DNA of 64,000 nt from the NCBI RefSeq assembly GCF_002706375.1, contig NZ_CP017706.1, positions 1,364,001-1,428,000 on the forward strand. Reading direction: 5' to 3'. Below, one piece after another: positions 46,076 through 55,906 of this stretch. The notes beneath the pieces are model-generated. The model was not told the DNA's origin. It was given only the letters and a program-made list of their open reading frames with translations, and did not search any database. The position numbers were made by a program, and so were the translations under genes. Each line of letters opens with the position of its first letter. The first letter of the stretch is position 1. The stretch comes from Lactobacillus amylovorus DSM 20531 (lineage in GTDB: Bacteria > Bacillota > Bacilli > Lactobacillales > Lactobacillaceae).

Positions 46076-47563
46076 ATGAATTTACAAGATTTAATAGCTA
46101 ATTTTACTACTACACCATTTCTTTTTATTGGCTCAGGGATGACAAGAAGATATTTAGGATTACCTAATTGGGAGGGATTGTTAAGACATTTTGCTAAAGA
46201 AGTTTCAAATAATGAATTTGCATATAATTCTTATGTAAATAAAGTACAGTCGTCTGGAAATTCGATAAATGTGATGCCAAAAGTAGCTACTTTAATTGAA
46301 AAAGATTATAACGCTAAATGGTATGAAAATCCTAGTATCAGAACATTAAATAAGGAAACTACAGATTTAGTAAAAAATGGACTTTCTCCTTTTAAAGCAG
46401 AAATTGCTTCATACATAAAAAGCCAAGGGGATATTGTTCCAGAATATAAAAATGAAATTAGGCAACTGGAACAATTATCTGTGAAAAATATCTCAGGAGT
46501 TATAACGACTAATTATGATACTTTTGTTGAAGATCATTTTAATAACTATAAAACTTATATTGGACAGAATGAATTAATTTTTTCTGCAATTCAAGGGATC
46601 GCGGAAATATATAAAATTCATGGTTCTGTTGATAAACCTGAGAGTATTATCATAGATGAAGAAGATTATGAAGCCTTTAATAATAAAGAAGCCTACTTAG
46701 CTGCAAAATTAATGACGATTTTTGTTGAATATCCAATTATTTTTATGGGATATTCTCTTAGTGATAGCAACATTAGAAATATTATTAGTGCCATTGTTAA
46801 ATGCTTGAATCAAACTCAACTTAACACGCTAAAAGACAGATTTATATTTGTAGATTATGAAGAAAATAAAAAGGGAGTAGATATAACTCCTTCTGAGGTT
46901 TCAATAGATGGGCTAACTTTATCCATGACGAAGGTAGTACTTAGTGATTATTCTCTTTTGTATGATGCTTTGGCTGAGAAGAAAGTTACAATACCAGTTC
47001 GGTTGTTAAGGCGTCTTAAACAGGATTTATATGAATATGTTATTACAAGTACTCCCACAGCTACGATACAGGTGGCGAATATAGATGATAAACGTATATC
47101 TGATGATGATTTAGCTTTGGCGATTGGAAAAGCTTCAGATCTCAGTTTGCGAGGATTAAGTGGAATAAGTAGTGATGATTGGTATCGTAATATAATTTTA
47201 GGAGATTTAGGTTGGGACGCAGATGATTTATTGAAATATGCTTTTCATAATTTATCATCGCAAAATTCTGGAAGATTACCTGTTAATAAGTTGCTTCACT
47301 TTGCTCATGGTTCATATAAGGAAGCAGAAGACACAGCTAAAAAGTACGATTTTAACGCAATAATTTCTAATACAATTAAGAAAAATCGAAAATATTGTAG
47401 ATATAATAGCGTAGATGAAATCTGGAAAGCAGAACATGATGATATAGGGAAAGCTACGGAATTGTTGTCATATTTGACAGAAGATCAAATCGATGTTGAT
47501 AAATTAGGACAAGTATTAAAAGAGATTTTGGTCGATTGTAAAATTAAGTTGAACACTTTGTAA
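46076..47563 (+). pseudogene. SIR2-like defence protein, 3' end replaced by IS30 insertion
   Basis: The product is a SIR2-family protein with the NAD-binding FIGSGMTRRYLG (residues 17-28), TTNYDTFVE near 144-152 (Asn146) and IHGS near 181-184 (His182). In phage defence such domains deplete NAD+. The C-terminal region of about 200 residues probably senses a trigger. ATG 46076 follows AAAGGGAC. After EILVD the frame enters the IS30 left end at 47533 and stops at 47563, so the native C-terminus is lost; a possible remainder lies at 48712-48824. The catalytic half is complete and could still be made. Confidence 0.75.
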
Positions 47564-48711
47564 AAAATAAAAGTCCATCTGGACCTGTTTGATAGAATGT
47601 TAATAACCACAAAAGCATCTATTGGAGGTCACAAATGGACTCTTTACATTCTACCATGAATCAGCACGTTAAAGGCAAGCACTTGTCATTTGAAGAACGG
47701 GTTATTATCCAAACTCGCTTAAAAGATGGCTGCTCTATTAGAGCAATTGCTCGCGAACTGGGCTGCTCTCCTTCTACGATCAGCTATGAAGTCAGACGGG
47801 GCACTGTTTCTCTCTATCACGGCAAGCAGAAGCGCTACAAGGCTGATCAGGGCCAAAGCGTTTATCAAATAAATCGGCGCCACTGTGGCCGCAAATCAGA
47901 TTTCTTGAAGAAGGCTGGCTTTATCAATTATGTCATTAAGCATTTCTTTGAAGACGGCTGGTCGCTTGACGTTTGTGCCAACCGTAGTTTAGCTACCGGG
48001 GAATTCTCGCATTATCAAACAGTCTGCACCAGAACTCTGTATAACTACGTTGATCAAGGACTGATGACCATCAAAAACTATGACTTGCCCGAAAAGCTCA
48101 AGCGCAATACCAAGCTTCATCATGTTCGCCAAAACAAGAAGAAGCTGGGACGAAGCATCGAAGAGCGGCCTAAAGAGATTGAGCAGCGCAGCGAATTTGG
48201 TCATTGGGAATGCGATCTTGTCTTGGGTCATAAGACCAAGGACGATCAGGTTCTGTTAACTCTTTCCGAGCGCATGAGCCGCGAATTCCTGATTATTCGT
48301 ATACCTGACAAGACCTCTGCCAGCGTCATGCAGGCTTTTCAAATGCTTCAAAAACAGTACAGCGAGCATTGGAACGATATCTTTAAGACAATTACTACTG
48401 ATAATGGTTCAGAGTTTGCGGATCTAGCTAATTTGGAACAAGTCTCTAAAACGCTTATTTATTATGCTCATCCTTATACTTCTTGTGATAAAGGAACTGT
48501 TGAAAGACATAATGGCCTGATCCGCAGATTCATTCCTAAAGGAGACTGCATCAATAACTATTCTCTCCAACAAATCATTGATATTGAAACCTGGTGCAAC
48601 TCTTTGCCTAGAAAGATCCTGGCATATCACACGCCAGATGAAATCTTTGAGAGAGAATTAGATCAAATCTATCAAGCAGCTTAAGTGTTCAATTTATTAT
48701 TGCAATTTACG
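47533..48711 (+). mobile_element. IS30-family insertion sequence, copy 1
   Basis: Comparing both copies shows the element is bounded by CGATTGTAAAATTAA on the transposase-start side and TTGCAATTTACG on the other. The inner parts form inverted repeats sharing AATTGAACACTT. Sequence outside these points differs between the copies. The two copies lie in opposite orientation about 14.7 kb apart and could recombine to invert the segment. Confidence 0.87.
47635..48684 (+). CDS. IS30-family transposase
   Basis: The 349-residue protein has the N-terminal IS30 helix-turn-helix (LSFEERVIIQTRLKDG, then IAREL GCSPSTISYEVRRG) and the DDE domain. The acidic residues are in HWECDLVLGHK, TTDNGSEFADL and GTVERHNGLIRRF. 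GGAGG at 47622-47626 precedes the ATG. It is intact and nearly full-identity in length to copy 2. Confidence 0.95.
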   Translation: MDSLHSTMNQHVKGKHLSFEERVIIQTRLKDGCSIRAIARELGCSPSTISYEVRRGTVSLYHGKQKRYKADQGQSVYQINRRHCGRKSDFLKKAGFINYVIKHFFEDGWSLDVCANRSLATGEFSHYQTVCTRTLYNYVDQGLMTIKNYDLPEKLKRNTKLHHVRQNKKKLGRSIEERPKEIEQRSEFGHWECDLVLGHKTKDDQVLLTLSERMSREFLIIRIPDKTSASVMQAFQMLQKQYSEHWNDIFKTITTDNGSEFADLANLEQVSKTLIYYAHPYTSCDKGTVERHNGLIRRFIPKGDCINNYSLQQIIDIETWCNSLPRKILAYHTPDEIFERELDQIYQAA

Positions 48712-48824
48712 TAAAAGAGATTTTTGATAATGATAGAAATATATTACAAGATTCTAAATCCCCAGTAAGAACAAATATTAGGCGATTAATTAGAATATAT
48801 GACTGTTTAAAGTGGAGAAGATAA
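48712..48824 (+). pseudogene. C-terminal coding remnant after IS30 (probable SIR2-gene tail)
   Basis: The open frame directly after the IS30 right end reads KEIFDNDRNILQDSKSPV and ends DCLKWRR. It is plausibly the displaced 3' end of the SIR2-like gene, or of a related gene. Its first bases (TAAAAGAGATTTT) repeat those before the insertion (near 47518), which is unlike the 2-3 bp duplication expected for IS30. Confidence 0.5.
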
Positions 48825-48828
48825 AACG

Positions 48829-48960
48829 AAAAAGCCCCATAGTTAAAGCGCCTAATAAACTAGACACCCCCTATGGGACCTTTTCAGTAATTATCATATT
48901 AACACGATGTACCTAATATAATAAGCAACTAACAGACTAGTTACCCTTATATCAAGCCCA
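48829..48960 (-). ncRNA. Possible minus-strand small RNA ending in a hairpin terminator
   Basis: On the minus strand a CCCATAG/CTATGGG stem (48836-48842 with 48871-48877) with a 28-base loop ends in a GGGGCTTTTT-like run at 48829-48837. Candidate -10 sequences (TTATTATATT) lie at about 48915. The hairpin also terminates plus-strand transcription (TTTT at 48881-48884). The rest of 48.83-49.05 kb shows no gene. RNA role is inference. Confidence 0.4.
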
Positions 48961-49053
48961 TCTTTACACTTATTATATCAAATTTAATTAGCAATATCCA
49001 AAAATGCTAAAACTAACTTTACAAGTGTAGTATTTTTAATAAGAGAAATTTTT

Positions 49054-50188
49054 ATGAGAAAATTAGTAATATTAGGGAACGGAATAGATTTAAATTTCGG
49101 ATTACATAGTAGTTTTAAAGATTATTTTGAGAGTAATGACGCACCTCAGAAACTAAAAAGATTAATAGAATTAGACGGTAAAGAAAATTGGTATAATTTA
49201 GAAAATTTTATTATGAAAATGTCTTCAACGCGACTTGATGGTAATAGTACCATAATGGAACATCCAGGAGTGTATCATGAAACATACTATAGATTAATAC
49301 CTCAAATGTATTTAATTCAGAAAAGTCTCATTAAATATTTAAAGCATGAGGAAGAGCATGTAGAAAAGGGGTGTTTTTCAAAAAATGTAAGAAAATACTT
49401 AGAATCAGCTAGTTCTATTATTAATTTTAACTATACTGACATAACTACTGATTCGTATAAAATTCCTAGACAAAAAATATACCATGTTCATGGTTCATTA
49501 AAGGAAAAATATATCATTCTAGGTAATGCAAATGAAAATTTAGTTGAAGGAGTACCAAACTATTACAGAATTTTTTCTAAACCATATTTAAGAGATATTT
49601 TAGACCTGAAAAGATATTTAGGTAAAAAATATTTACATAAAATCGATATATTTAATAGATTTAAAACTTATGATGCATATTATTATAGCCAATATAAATT
49701 GTCTCCATATTTAATTGAGCCAGAAGTATATCAAATTCTTTGCTCTATGAGTAATTACTATGATGAAAATAGTAAATATTTTTATGATAAAAAATTTGAT
49801 CTTTTTAAAGGTGTGAGAAAAGAAGACTTTCGAAGAATAGAACAAATTTTGTTAAAAACGCAACAAAACAAAGACTTTTTTACCGGTTTTATAGATTATT
49901 TAGTAGAATAATTGTTTTAGACCATTTAAGATTAAATTACCAATTAAGCCAGAAGAAAATAATATACCAGAATATTATGCATTCCCAGAAGAATTTGATG
50001 AAATTACAATAATTGGCCATTCTTTACAATCAGATAAAGAACTAATTGCTGATTTGATAAGAGCCTGTATAAATCTAAAGAAAATTAATATTTTTCGATT
50101 TAACGGTGAAGAAAAGCAAAACTTAAATATTTTACTTAAATATAATGATTTGGATGAAAATATAGTTGTGAATGAAATAGAATATTAG
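49054..50188 (+). pseudogene. AbiH-like abortive infection gene, split by a frameshift
   Basis: The first 285 residues start KLVILGNGIDLNFGLHSSF, the AbiH nucleotide-binding start, with FNYTD and YHVHGSL following. A stop occurs at 49911. In the next-plus-one frame coding continues from about 49913 with NNCFRPFKIKLPI and ITIIGHSLQSDKELI, the C-terminal GHSL motif, and ends at 50188. Restoring one base near AATAAT gives a single protein of about 375 residues. AbiH proteins stop phage growth by an unknown mechanism. Confidence 0.78.
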
Positions 50189-50215
50189 GCATTTAATGAT
50201 AAAAGGATAATTATC

Positions 50216-51388
50216 ATGTCCCAATACTACACAAGTGGCGAATTTGCGAAGAAAGCGCATGTTTCGATCCGCACAATTCGCTATTATGATCAGAAGAATT
50301 TATTAAAGCCAGCAACGCATACTAAAGGTGGTGCACGGCTATATACAGACCAAGATTTTGCCAAGTTACAACAGATTCTACTATTAAAGTATCTTGGTTT
50401 TTCCCTCAGCGATATTCGTGAAATGACGATTGGATCAGGGGATAAGCAATTACTCCGCAATTCACTCCAGATTCAAAAGCGTCTTGTCGAAGAACGACTT
50501 GAAGAGATGAAGAATGTGGTGAATGCCATTGACTCAACTAGCCAGGCACTAGATCGCAATGATCAGGTTGATTGGTCGAAGATGCTTAACTTAATTCATT
50601 TAACTTCGATGAATCAATCACTTAGCATGCAGTATAAGAACGCTACGAATATTTCTGCGCGCATCCGTTTGCACCGAGATTATTCAGTGAATAAAGAAGG
50701 CTGGTTCCCATGGCTATTTAGTAACTTACATCTTAAGTCAGGAATGAAGGTCCTTGAACTTGGTGCAGGTAATGGTGCGTTATGGTCACAGAATATCGAT
50801 AAGGTGCCAGCTGGTGTGAATATTATTTTGTCAGATATCTCTGAAGGAATGTTAGCTGATGCCAAGAATGAGATCGGTGATAAGCCTGAATTTCAATATG
50901 CCGTGATTGATGCGCAGAAGATTCCTTTTGCTGACGATACCTTTGATCTAGTAATTGCCAATCACATGCTGTTTTACTGTGATGATATTTCGTTAGCGTT
51001 ACAGGAGATCCATCGCGTGCTCAAGCCTGGTGCATCCCTCGTATGCAGCACATACTCCCAGCGCCACATGTGCGAGATCACCGATCTAGTTCAGAGCTTC
51101 AATTCCAACATCGTTTTATCATCTACCAATTTGTACGAACGTTTCGGCTTAGACAACGGTAAGCAGATTTTGAGTAAGTTCTTTGACGACATCACCTGCA
51201 AGAAGTATCACGACGCAATCGAAATCTCCGAAGCTACGCCAATTATTTCATATATTCTTTCCTGTCACGGCAACCAGAACGAGATCCTGCTTAACCACTA
51301 CCAAGAATTTAAACAATATGTTGAGCAGAAGGTTAGTGGTGGCTTTAGCATTACCAAAGATGCTGGCTTTTTTGCTGCTAGGAAATAA
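50216..51388 (+). CDS. MerR regulator fused to a SAM-dependent methyltransferase
   Basis: The 390-residue protein carries a MerR DNA-binding domain (about 1-75) and a coiled linker (about 85-125). A class I methyltransferase follows, with motif I in KVLELGAGNGALW near residue 180, an acidic IILSDIS, and FDLVIANHML. MerR-methyltransferase fusions are known in lactobacilli and likely respond to a small molecule, possibly modifying it. AAAAGGATAA precedes the ATG. A truncated second copy of the first 91 codons lies 5.1 kb upstream. Confidence 0.88.
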   Translation: MSQYYTSGEFAKKAHVSIRTIRYYDQKNLLKPATHTKGGARLYTDQDFAKLQQILLLKYLGFSLSDIREMTIGSGDKQLLRNSLQIQKRLVEERLEEMKNVVNAIDSTSQALDRNDQVDWSKMLNLIHLTSMNQSLSMQYKNATNISARIRLHRDYSVNKEGWFPWLFSNLHLKSGMKVLELGAGNGALWSQNIDKVPAGVNIILSDISEGMLADAKNEIGDKPEFQYAVIDAQKIPFADDTFDLVIANHMLFYCDDISLALQEIHRVLKPGASLVCSTYSQRHMCEITDLVQSFNSNIVLSSTNLYERFGLDNGKQILSKFFDDITCKKYHDAIEISEATPIISYILSCHGNQNEILLNHYQEFKQYVEQKVSGGFSITKDAGFFAARK

Positions 51389-51661
51389 TTTTGGTGATTA
51401 TGTATTATGAAATCCAAATTTTTACTAATTTGGGCGTTTGTAAGTTTCAAGGTATAATTATTAGAGCTGATAATGATTCTAATAGGTAAATATAGATACA
51501 GATTAGAGTACAGAACTTTTTACAATGAATTGGCACATATCATAAATACACGCAAATGTCAATTCTTTTCTTTTTCTTTTTAAATAAACAGAAGATTGGC
51601 TTCAAACGTTGATATAACGGCATCCCTTTCTTTTTTCTTTCTTTTACTTATAGGTGTATTT

Positions 51662-53197
51662 ATGGATTTTATTAATTTTGTTAAAGATGTAGGTGCTCTT
51701 GAGTTTACAATTCCAAAAGAAGATTTGCATTTGGAATTCAAGACAGCAAGTTGGAAGTTACCTCAAAATATATGGGAAACAGTAAGTTCATTTTCTAATA
51801 CAGATGGCGGCCTTATTGTATTAGGTGTAGATGAACCTCAATCACATCATTATAAGATTGTAGGCGTTGATCAACCTGATGATGTAATAAAGGAATTGTT
51901 TAATAGTAATAACAATCCAACCGTAATTAATAAGCCTGTAATCCAGGATTCTGATGTTAAAGTTGCTAAGTTTGATGGCAAAACATTAATTCAAATCAGG
52001 ATATTGCCAGCACAATTCTCTGACAAGCCAATTACTTATAAGGACAAAACTTATATGAGATCCGATGACGGTGATCGCCTTGCTACACATGATCAATTGA
52101 AGTATTTATATGCTGAAAGCCAAGATCAGGTTGACACTAGATTGCTTGAAAACTTTGATTGGGATAGTGATTTGAATCTAGAAGATATTAATGACTATCG
52201 TAAAAAGTTAGAAAAAGTAGAAGATGCAGATAGTATATCGAAGTCAGATTATGAACTTTTAACAGATATTGGAGTATTGAGACGTGATAGACGTTCTTCA
52301 AGTAAAGAACGTAAATTAACTGAAGGCGGTTTGCTATTTTTGGTCAAGTTTATGTCAATAATGGATAGATTCCCTAGGTTCCAATTAGACTATACAAGGT
52401 ATGCTAAAGATGGAGACACCGATTGGGTTGATCGTGTTTCAGCAGGAGACATGAATTATCCAGAAATGAATATTTATTCATTTTATAATATAGTTTTGCC
52501 TAAAATCACTTCTAATATTAACGATAAGTATATTCAAGATGAGGATTTGACAAGGGGAAGCTATGTTGCTGATTTAAGATCTGCTGCAAAGGAAGCATTA
52601 GTTAATTGCTTGATGCACGCTTATTATGATGGAACTATAGCAATTCAAATAGAGGATCGTCCAAGTTATTGGGAATTCACTAATCCTGGTGATATGCGAG
52701 TCAGCAGAGAATCATTTCTACGTGGTCAAAAGTCAGAGGTAAGAAATTCAGAAATTGCCACTTTATTTAGAAGGATTGGTATTTCAGAAAAGAGAGCCAG
52801 TGGGGGACCCAGAATTTTAAGAGCTGCAAGCAGAAATCACTTGATGGAACCGGAAATCGAAATTGATGCAACTAATAAAATTACGAAAATAAGAATTTGG
52901 AAAATAGATATTCGAACCAAAATTGATGACGAGATGGTTTTGGATCCAACTGAAAAATTTATTATTGATTATGCCATTCAAAAATCTGAATTTAGTTTCT
53001 CTCAAATGTTTAAGGATATGAATGATAAATTTGGAAGCAACAGTACTGTAAGAAAAAGACTAAACCATCTAATAGATGAAAAAATTTTAATTTCAGAAGG
53101 AAACGGTAAATCTACAGTATATAAACTAGAAAAAACTAGTGAACAAGAACAAGTAGATAAAATAATGAGATTGAAAAATATGGAAGAAAAACTGTAA
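51662..53197 (+). CDS. Schlafen AlbA_2 domain protein with HATPase-like and winged-helix regions
   Basis: The 511-residue protein has an N-terminal AlbA_2 (Schlafen-type) domain: LEFKTASWKLPQNIWETVSSF, NTDGGLIVLGV, and YMRSDDGDRLAT. Then come an HATPase_c_4-type part (AAKEALVNCLMHAYY, FTNPG, RNSEIATLFRRIG) and a C-terminal winged helix (VRKRLNHLIDEKILI). These proteins are counted as regulators or phage-defence factors. ATG 51662 with TAGGTG upstream is chosen over a more upstream start lacking a site. The 270-base gap before it holds a TATAAT-like box near 51454 and no gene. Confidence 0.85.
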   Translation: MDFINFVKDVGALEFTIPKEDLHLEFKTASWKLPQNIWETVSSFSNTDGGLIVLGVDEPQSHHYKIVGVDQPDDVIKELFNSNNNPTVINKPVIQDSDVKVAKFDGKTLIQIRILPAQFSDKPITYKDKTYMRSDDGDRLATHDQLKYLYAESQDQVDTRLLENFDWDSDLNLEDINDYRKKLEKVEDADSISKSDYELLTDIGVLRRDRRSSSKERKLTEGGLLFLVKFMSIMDRFPRFQLDYTRYAKDGDTDWVDRVSAGDMNYPEMNIYSFYNIVLPKITSNINDKYIQDEDLTRGSYVADLRSAAKEALVNCLMHAYYDGTIAIQIEDRPSYWEFTNPGDMRVSRESFLRGQKSEVRNSEIATLFRRIGISEKRASGGPRILRAASRNHLMEPEIEIDATNKITKIRIWKIDIRTKIDDEMVLDPTEKFIIDYAIQKSEFSFSQMFKDMNDKFGSNSTVRKRLNHLIDEKILISEGNGKSTVYKLEKTSEQEQVDKIMRLKNMEEKL

Positions 53198-53206
53198 TGA
53201 ATGGGA

Positions 53207-53250
53207 GAGTTGTACTTTAGATGTAATTAGTCGAAAAGTATAACTCTTTT
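53207..53250 (+). terminator. Terminator of the AlbA_2 gene
   Basis: AGAGTTGTACTTT (53207-53219) pairs with AAGTATAACTCT (53235-53246) through G-T pairs, followed by T-rich sequence. Confidence 0.8.
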
Positions 53251-53328
53251 TTATTTTTTACTCTTGAAAGTGACGTAACGTAAGGTTGTACAATCGATAT
53301 GAATTAAGTATTAAGTCGGAGGAATTCT

Positions 53329-54366
53329 ATGAAGGTTATTGTTACTGGGGGAGCCGGTTTTATCGGTTCTAACTTCATCTTCTATATGATGAAGAAGCAT
53401 CCTGATTATGACATTATTTGTTTGGATAGTTTAACTTACGCAGGTAACTTGTCCACTTTGAAGAGCGTGATGGACAATCCTCACTTCAAGTTCGTTAAGT
53501 TAGACATCCGCGACCGTGACGGTGTTTACAAGTTATTCGAAGAAGAAAAGCCAGATGTAGTCGTTAACTTCGCTGCAGAAAGCCACGTTGACCGTTCAAT
53601 CGAAAATCCAGAAATTTTCCTTGAAACCAACATTATTGGTACTTCAGTTTTGATGGATGCATGTCGTAAGTATGGCATCAAGCGTTTCCACCAAGTTTCA
53701 ACTGATGAAGTTTATGGTGATTTGCCACTTGATCGCCCAGACTTGTTCTTCCACGAAGATACCCCACTTCACACTTCTAGCCCATACTCATCAAGTAAGG
53801 CTAGTGCAGACTTGTTAGTTGGTGCATATGGCAGAACTTACAACTTGCCTGTAACAATTTCACGTTGTTCAAACAACTATGGTCCATATCAATTCCCAGA
53901 AAAATTGATCCCATTGATGATTCAACGTGCCTTGAATAATGAAAAGTTGCCTGTTTATGGTGATGGTGAAAACGTTCGTGACTGGCTTTACGTTGAGGAT
54001 CACTGCAAGGCTATTGATTTGATCCTTGAAAAGGGTACTCCAGGCGAAGTTTATAACATTGGTGGTCACAACGAAATGCACAACATCGATATTGTTAAGT
54101 TGATCTGTGACTACTTAGATAAGCCTTACTCATTAATTGAACATGTTACTGACCGTAAGGGACACGACCGTCGTTACGCTATTGATCCAGAAAAGATTCA
54201 CAACGAATTAGGTTGGCTTCCAGAAACCATGTTTAAAGATGGTATTAAGAAGACCATTCAATGGTACTTGGATAACAAGGAATGGTGGGAAAACATCATT
54301 TCTGGCGACTACCAAAATTACTATGAAGAAATGTATGGTAACAGAAAGGTTTTAGACAAGGATTAG
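53329..54366 (+). CDS. rfbB: dTDP-glucose 4,6-dehydratase
   Basis: The 345-residue extended short-chain dehydrogenase converts dTDP-glucose to the 4-keto-6-deoxy sugar in dTDP-L-rhamnose synthesis. The NAD motif [10 protein letters not shown] starts at residue 7. The active-site segment STDEVYGDL and the [12 protein letters not shown] with Tyr/Lys are present. GGAGG at 53317-53321 gives a strong start. It heads an rfbBACD operon; the sugar feeds the rhamnosyltransferase at 27.3 kb. Confidence 0.96.
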   Translation: MKVIVTGGAGFIGSNFIFYMMKKHPDYDIICLDSLTYAGNLSTLKSVMDNPHFKFVKLDIRDRDGVYKLFEEEKPDVVVNFAAESHVDRSIENPEIFLETNIIGTSVLMDACRKYGIKRFHQVSTDEVYGDLPLDRPDLFFHEDTPLHTSSPYSSSKASADLLVGAYGRTYNLPVTISRCSNNYGPYQFPEKLIPLMIQRALNNEKLPVYGDGENVRDWLYVEDHCKAIDLILEKGTPGEVYNIGGHNEMHNIDIVKLICDYLDKPYSLIEHVTDRKGHDRRYAIDPEKIHNELGWLPETMFKDGIKKTIQWYLDNKEWWENIISGDYQNYYEEMYGNRKVLDKD

Positions 54367-54370
54367 TATC

Positions 54371-55255
54371 ATGAAGGGAATTATTTTAGCAGGTGGATCA
54401 GGGACTAGACTTTATCCTTTGACTTTGGTAACTAGCAAGCAATTGTTGCCTGTTTATGATAAGCCAATGATTTATTACCCATTATCAACTTTGATGTTAG
54501 CTGGCATTAACGATATTTTGGTAATTTCAACACCAGCAGATACGCCTCGCTTTAAGGAATTATTAGGTGATGGTTCACAATTTGGTGTTAAGTTGAGCTA
54601 TAAGGTACAACCAAGTCCAGATGGTTTGGCTCAAGCCTTTACTTTAGGCGAAGACTTCATTAATGGTGAACCTTGTGCCATGATTTTGGGCGATAACATT
54701 TTCTACGGCAACGGTTTTACTGAATTGCTTAAGAATGCAACTGCTGATGCACAACAAGGCAAGGCTACTGTTTTTGGCTATTACGTTAACGATCCAGAAC
54801 GTTTCGGTGTGGTTGATTTTGATAAGAATGGCAAGGCAATCTCTATTGAAGAAAAGCCAGCACATCCTAAGAGCAACTATGCTGTTACTGGTCTTTACTT
54901 CTACCCGGCTGGCGTTAGTAAAAAAGCTGCACAAGTTAAACCAAGTGCACGTGGTGAAGTAGAAATCACCAGCTTGAATGAGATGTACTTGAATGAAGAT
55001 AATTTGAACGTTCAACTTCTTGGTCGTGGTTATGCTTGGCTTGATACTGGTACAATGCAAAGCTTGGTAGATGCAAGCAACTTCGTTAAGATGACCGAAG
55101 AACGTCAAAGTGTCGCAATTTCAGCTCCTGAAGAAATTGCATATATCCACAAGTGGATTGATAAAGATCAATTGCTTGAAGCTGCAAAACACTATGGCAA
55201 GAGTCCATATGGAAAACACTTGAAGTCAGTTGCAGAAGGTAAATTACGTTATTAA
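54371..55255 (+). CDS. rfbA: Glucose-1-phosphate thymidylyltransferase
   Basis: The 294-residue nucleotidyltransferase makes dTDP-glucose, the first step of the dTDP-rhamnose route. The signature [11 protein letters not shown] lies at residues 8-18, with [12 protein letters not shown] and the metal site [10 protein letters not shown]. It begins 4 bases after rfbB ends and is translationally coupled with it. Length is standard. Confidence 0.96.
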   Translation: MKGIILAGGSGTRLYPLTLVTSKQLLPVYDKPMIYYPLSTLMLAGINDILVISTPADTPRFKELLGDGSQFGVKLSYKVQPSPDGLAQAFTLGEDFINGEPCAMILGDNIFYGNGFTELLKNATADAQQGKATVFGYYVNDPERFGVVDFDKNGKAISIEEKPAHPKSNYAVTGLYFYPAGVSKKAAQVKPSARGEVEITSLNEMYLNEDNLNVQLLGRGYAWLDTGTMQSLVDASNFVKMTEERQSVAISAPEEIAYIHKWIDKDQLLEAAKHYGKSPYGKHLKSVAEGKLRY

Positions 55256-55277
55256 TTTTCAATAAAGGAGAAAAATA

Positions 55278-55886
55278 ATGGGACAAATTAAAGTTGAAAA
55301 AAATGTCGGCGGTATTGAAGGTTTAGCTGTTATCACCCCAACTGTTCACGGTGATGATCGTGGTTACTTCATGGAAACTTTTAACCAAAGAGACATGATG
55401 GATGCCGGCTTCAGCATTAACTTCGTACAAGACAACCAATCAAGTTCAACTAAGGGTGTGCTTCGTGGTTTACACTTCCAAAAGCATTATCCACAAGTTA
55501 AGTTGGTTCGTGCTGTTCGTGGTTCAGTATTTGACGTTGCTGTTGACCTTCGTAGTGAATCAAAGACTTATGGTAAGTGGTATGGTGTTGAATTAACTGC
55601 AGAGAACAAGAAGCAATTCTTGATTCCACAAGGTTTTGCACATGGATTCTTAGTTTTAAGTGATGTTGCTGAATTTTGTTACAAGGTTAACGATTTCTGG
55701 CATCCAAATGACGAAGGTGGTATGGCTTGGAACGATCCCGAAATTGGTATCAAGTGGCCACACGTTAAGGGCGACTACCCAGGCAGTGCAGATGCTAGCG
55801 GCTACACCATGGACGATGGCACTAAGCTTAACTTAGTAGAACGTGACCAAGAATGGAAAGGTTTGAAAGATACCTTTCAGTTTTAA
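55278..55886 (+). CDS. rfbC: dTDP-4-dehydrorhamnose 3,5-epimerase
   Basis: The 202-residue cupin-type epimerase is the third enzyme of the route. Catalytic His is in KGVLRGLHFQKHYPQ, and the base/acid region VFDVAVDLR follows. The stretch IPQGFAHGFLVLSD is diagnostic. AAAGGAG (55264-55270) precedes the ATG. It lies between rfbA and rfbD. Confidence 0.96.
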   Translation: MGQIKVEKNVGGIEGLAVITPTVHGDDRGYFMETFNQRDMMDAGFSINFVQDNQSSSTKGVLRGLHFQKHYPQVKLVRAVRGSVFDVAVDLRSESKTYGKWYGVELTAENKKQFLIPQGFAHGFLVLSDVAEFCYKVNDFWHPNDEGGMAWNDPEIGIKWPHVKGDYPGSADASGYTMDDGTKLNLVERDQEWKGLKDTFQF

Positions 55887-55906
55887 TTAGCGAGGTAGAT
55901 TAATTA

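Noticed and set aside
47518..48725. TAAAAGAGATTTT on both sides of IS30 copy 1 as a target duplication
   Set aside because: IS30 elements give 2-3 bp duplications. The match is imperfect and offset from the ends defined by comparing the two copies, so it is more likely chance or paralogous coding sequence.
54644..55108. Minus-strand open frame of 154 codons opposite rfbA
   Set aside because: It is antisense to a well-conserved enzyme, has no ribosome site, and its composition follows the codon pattern of the other strand.
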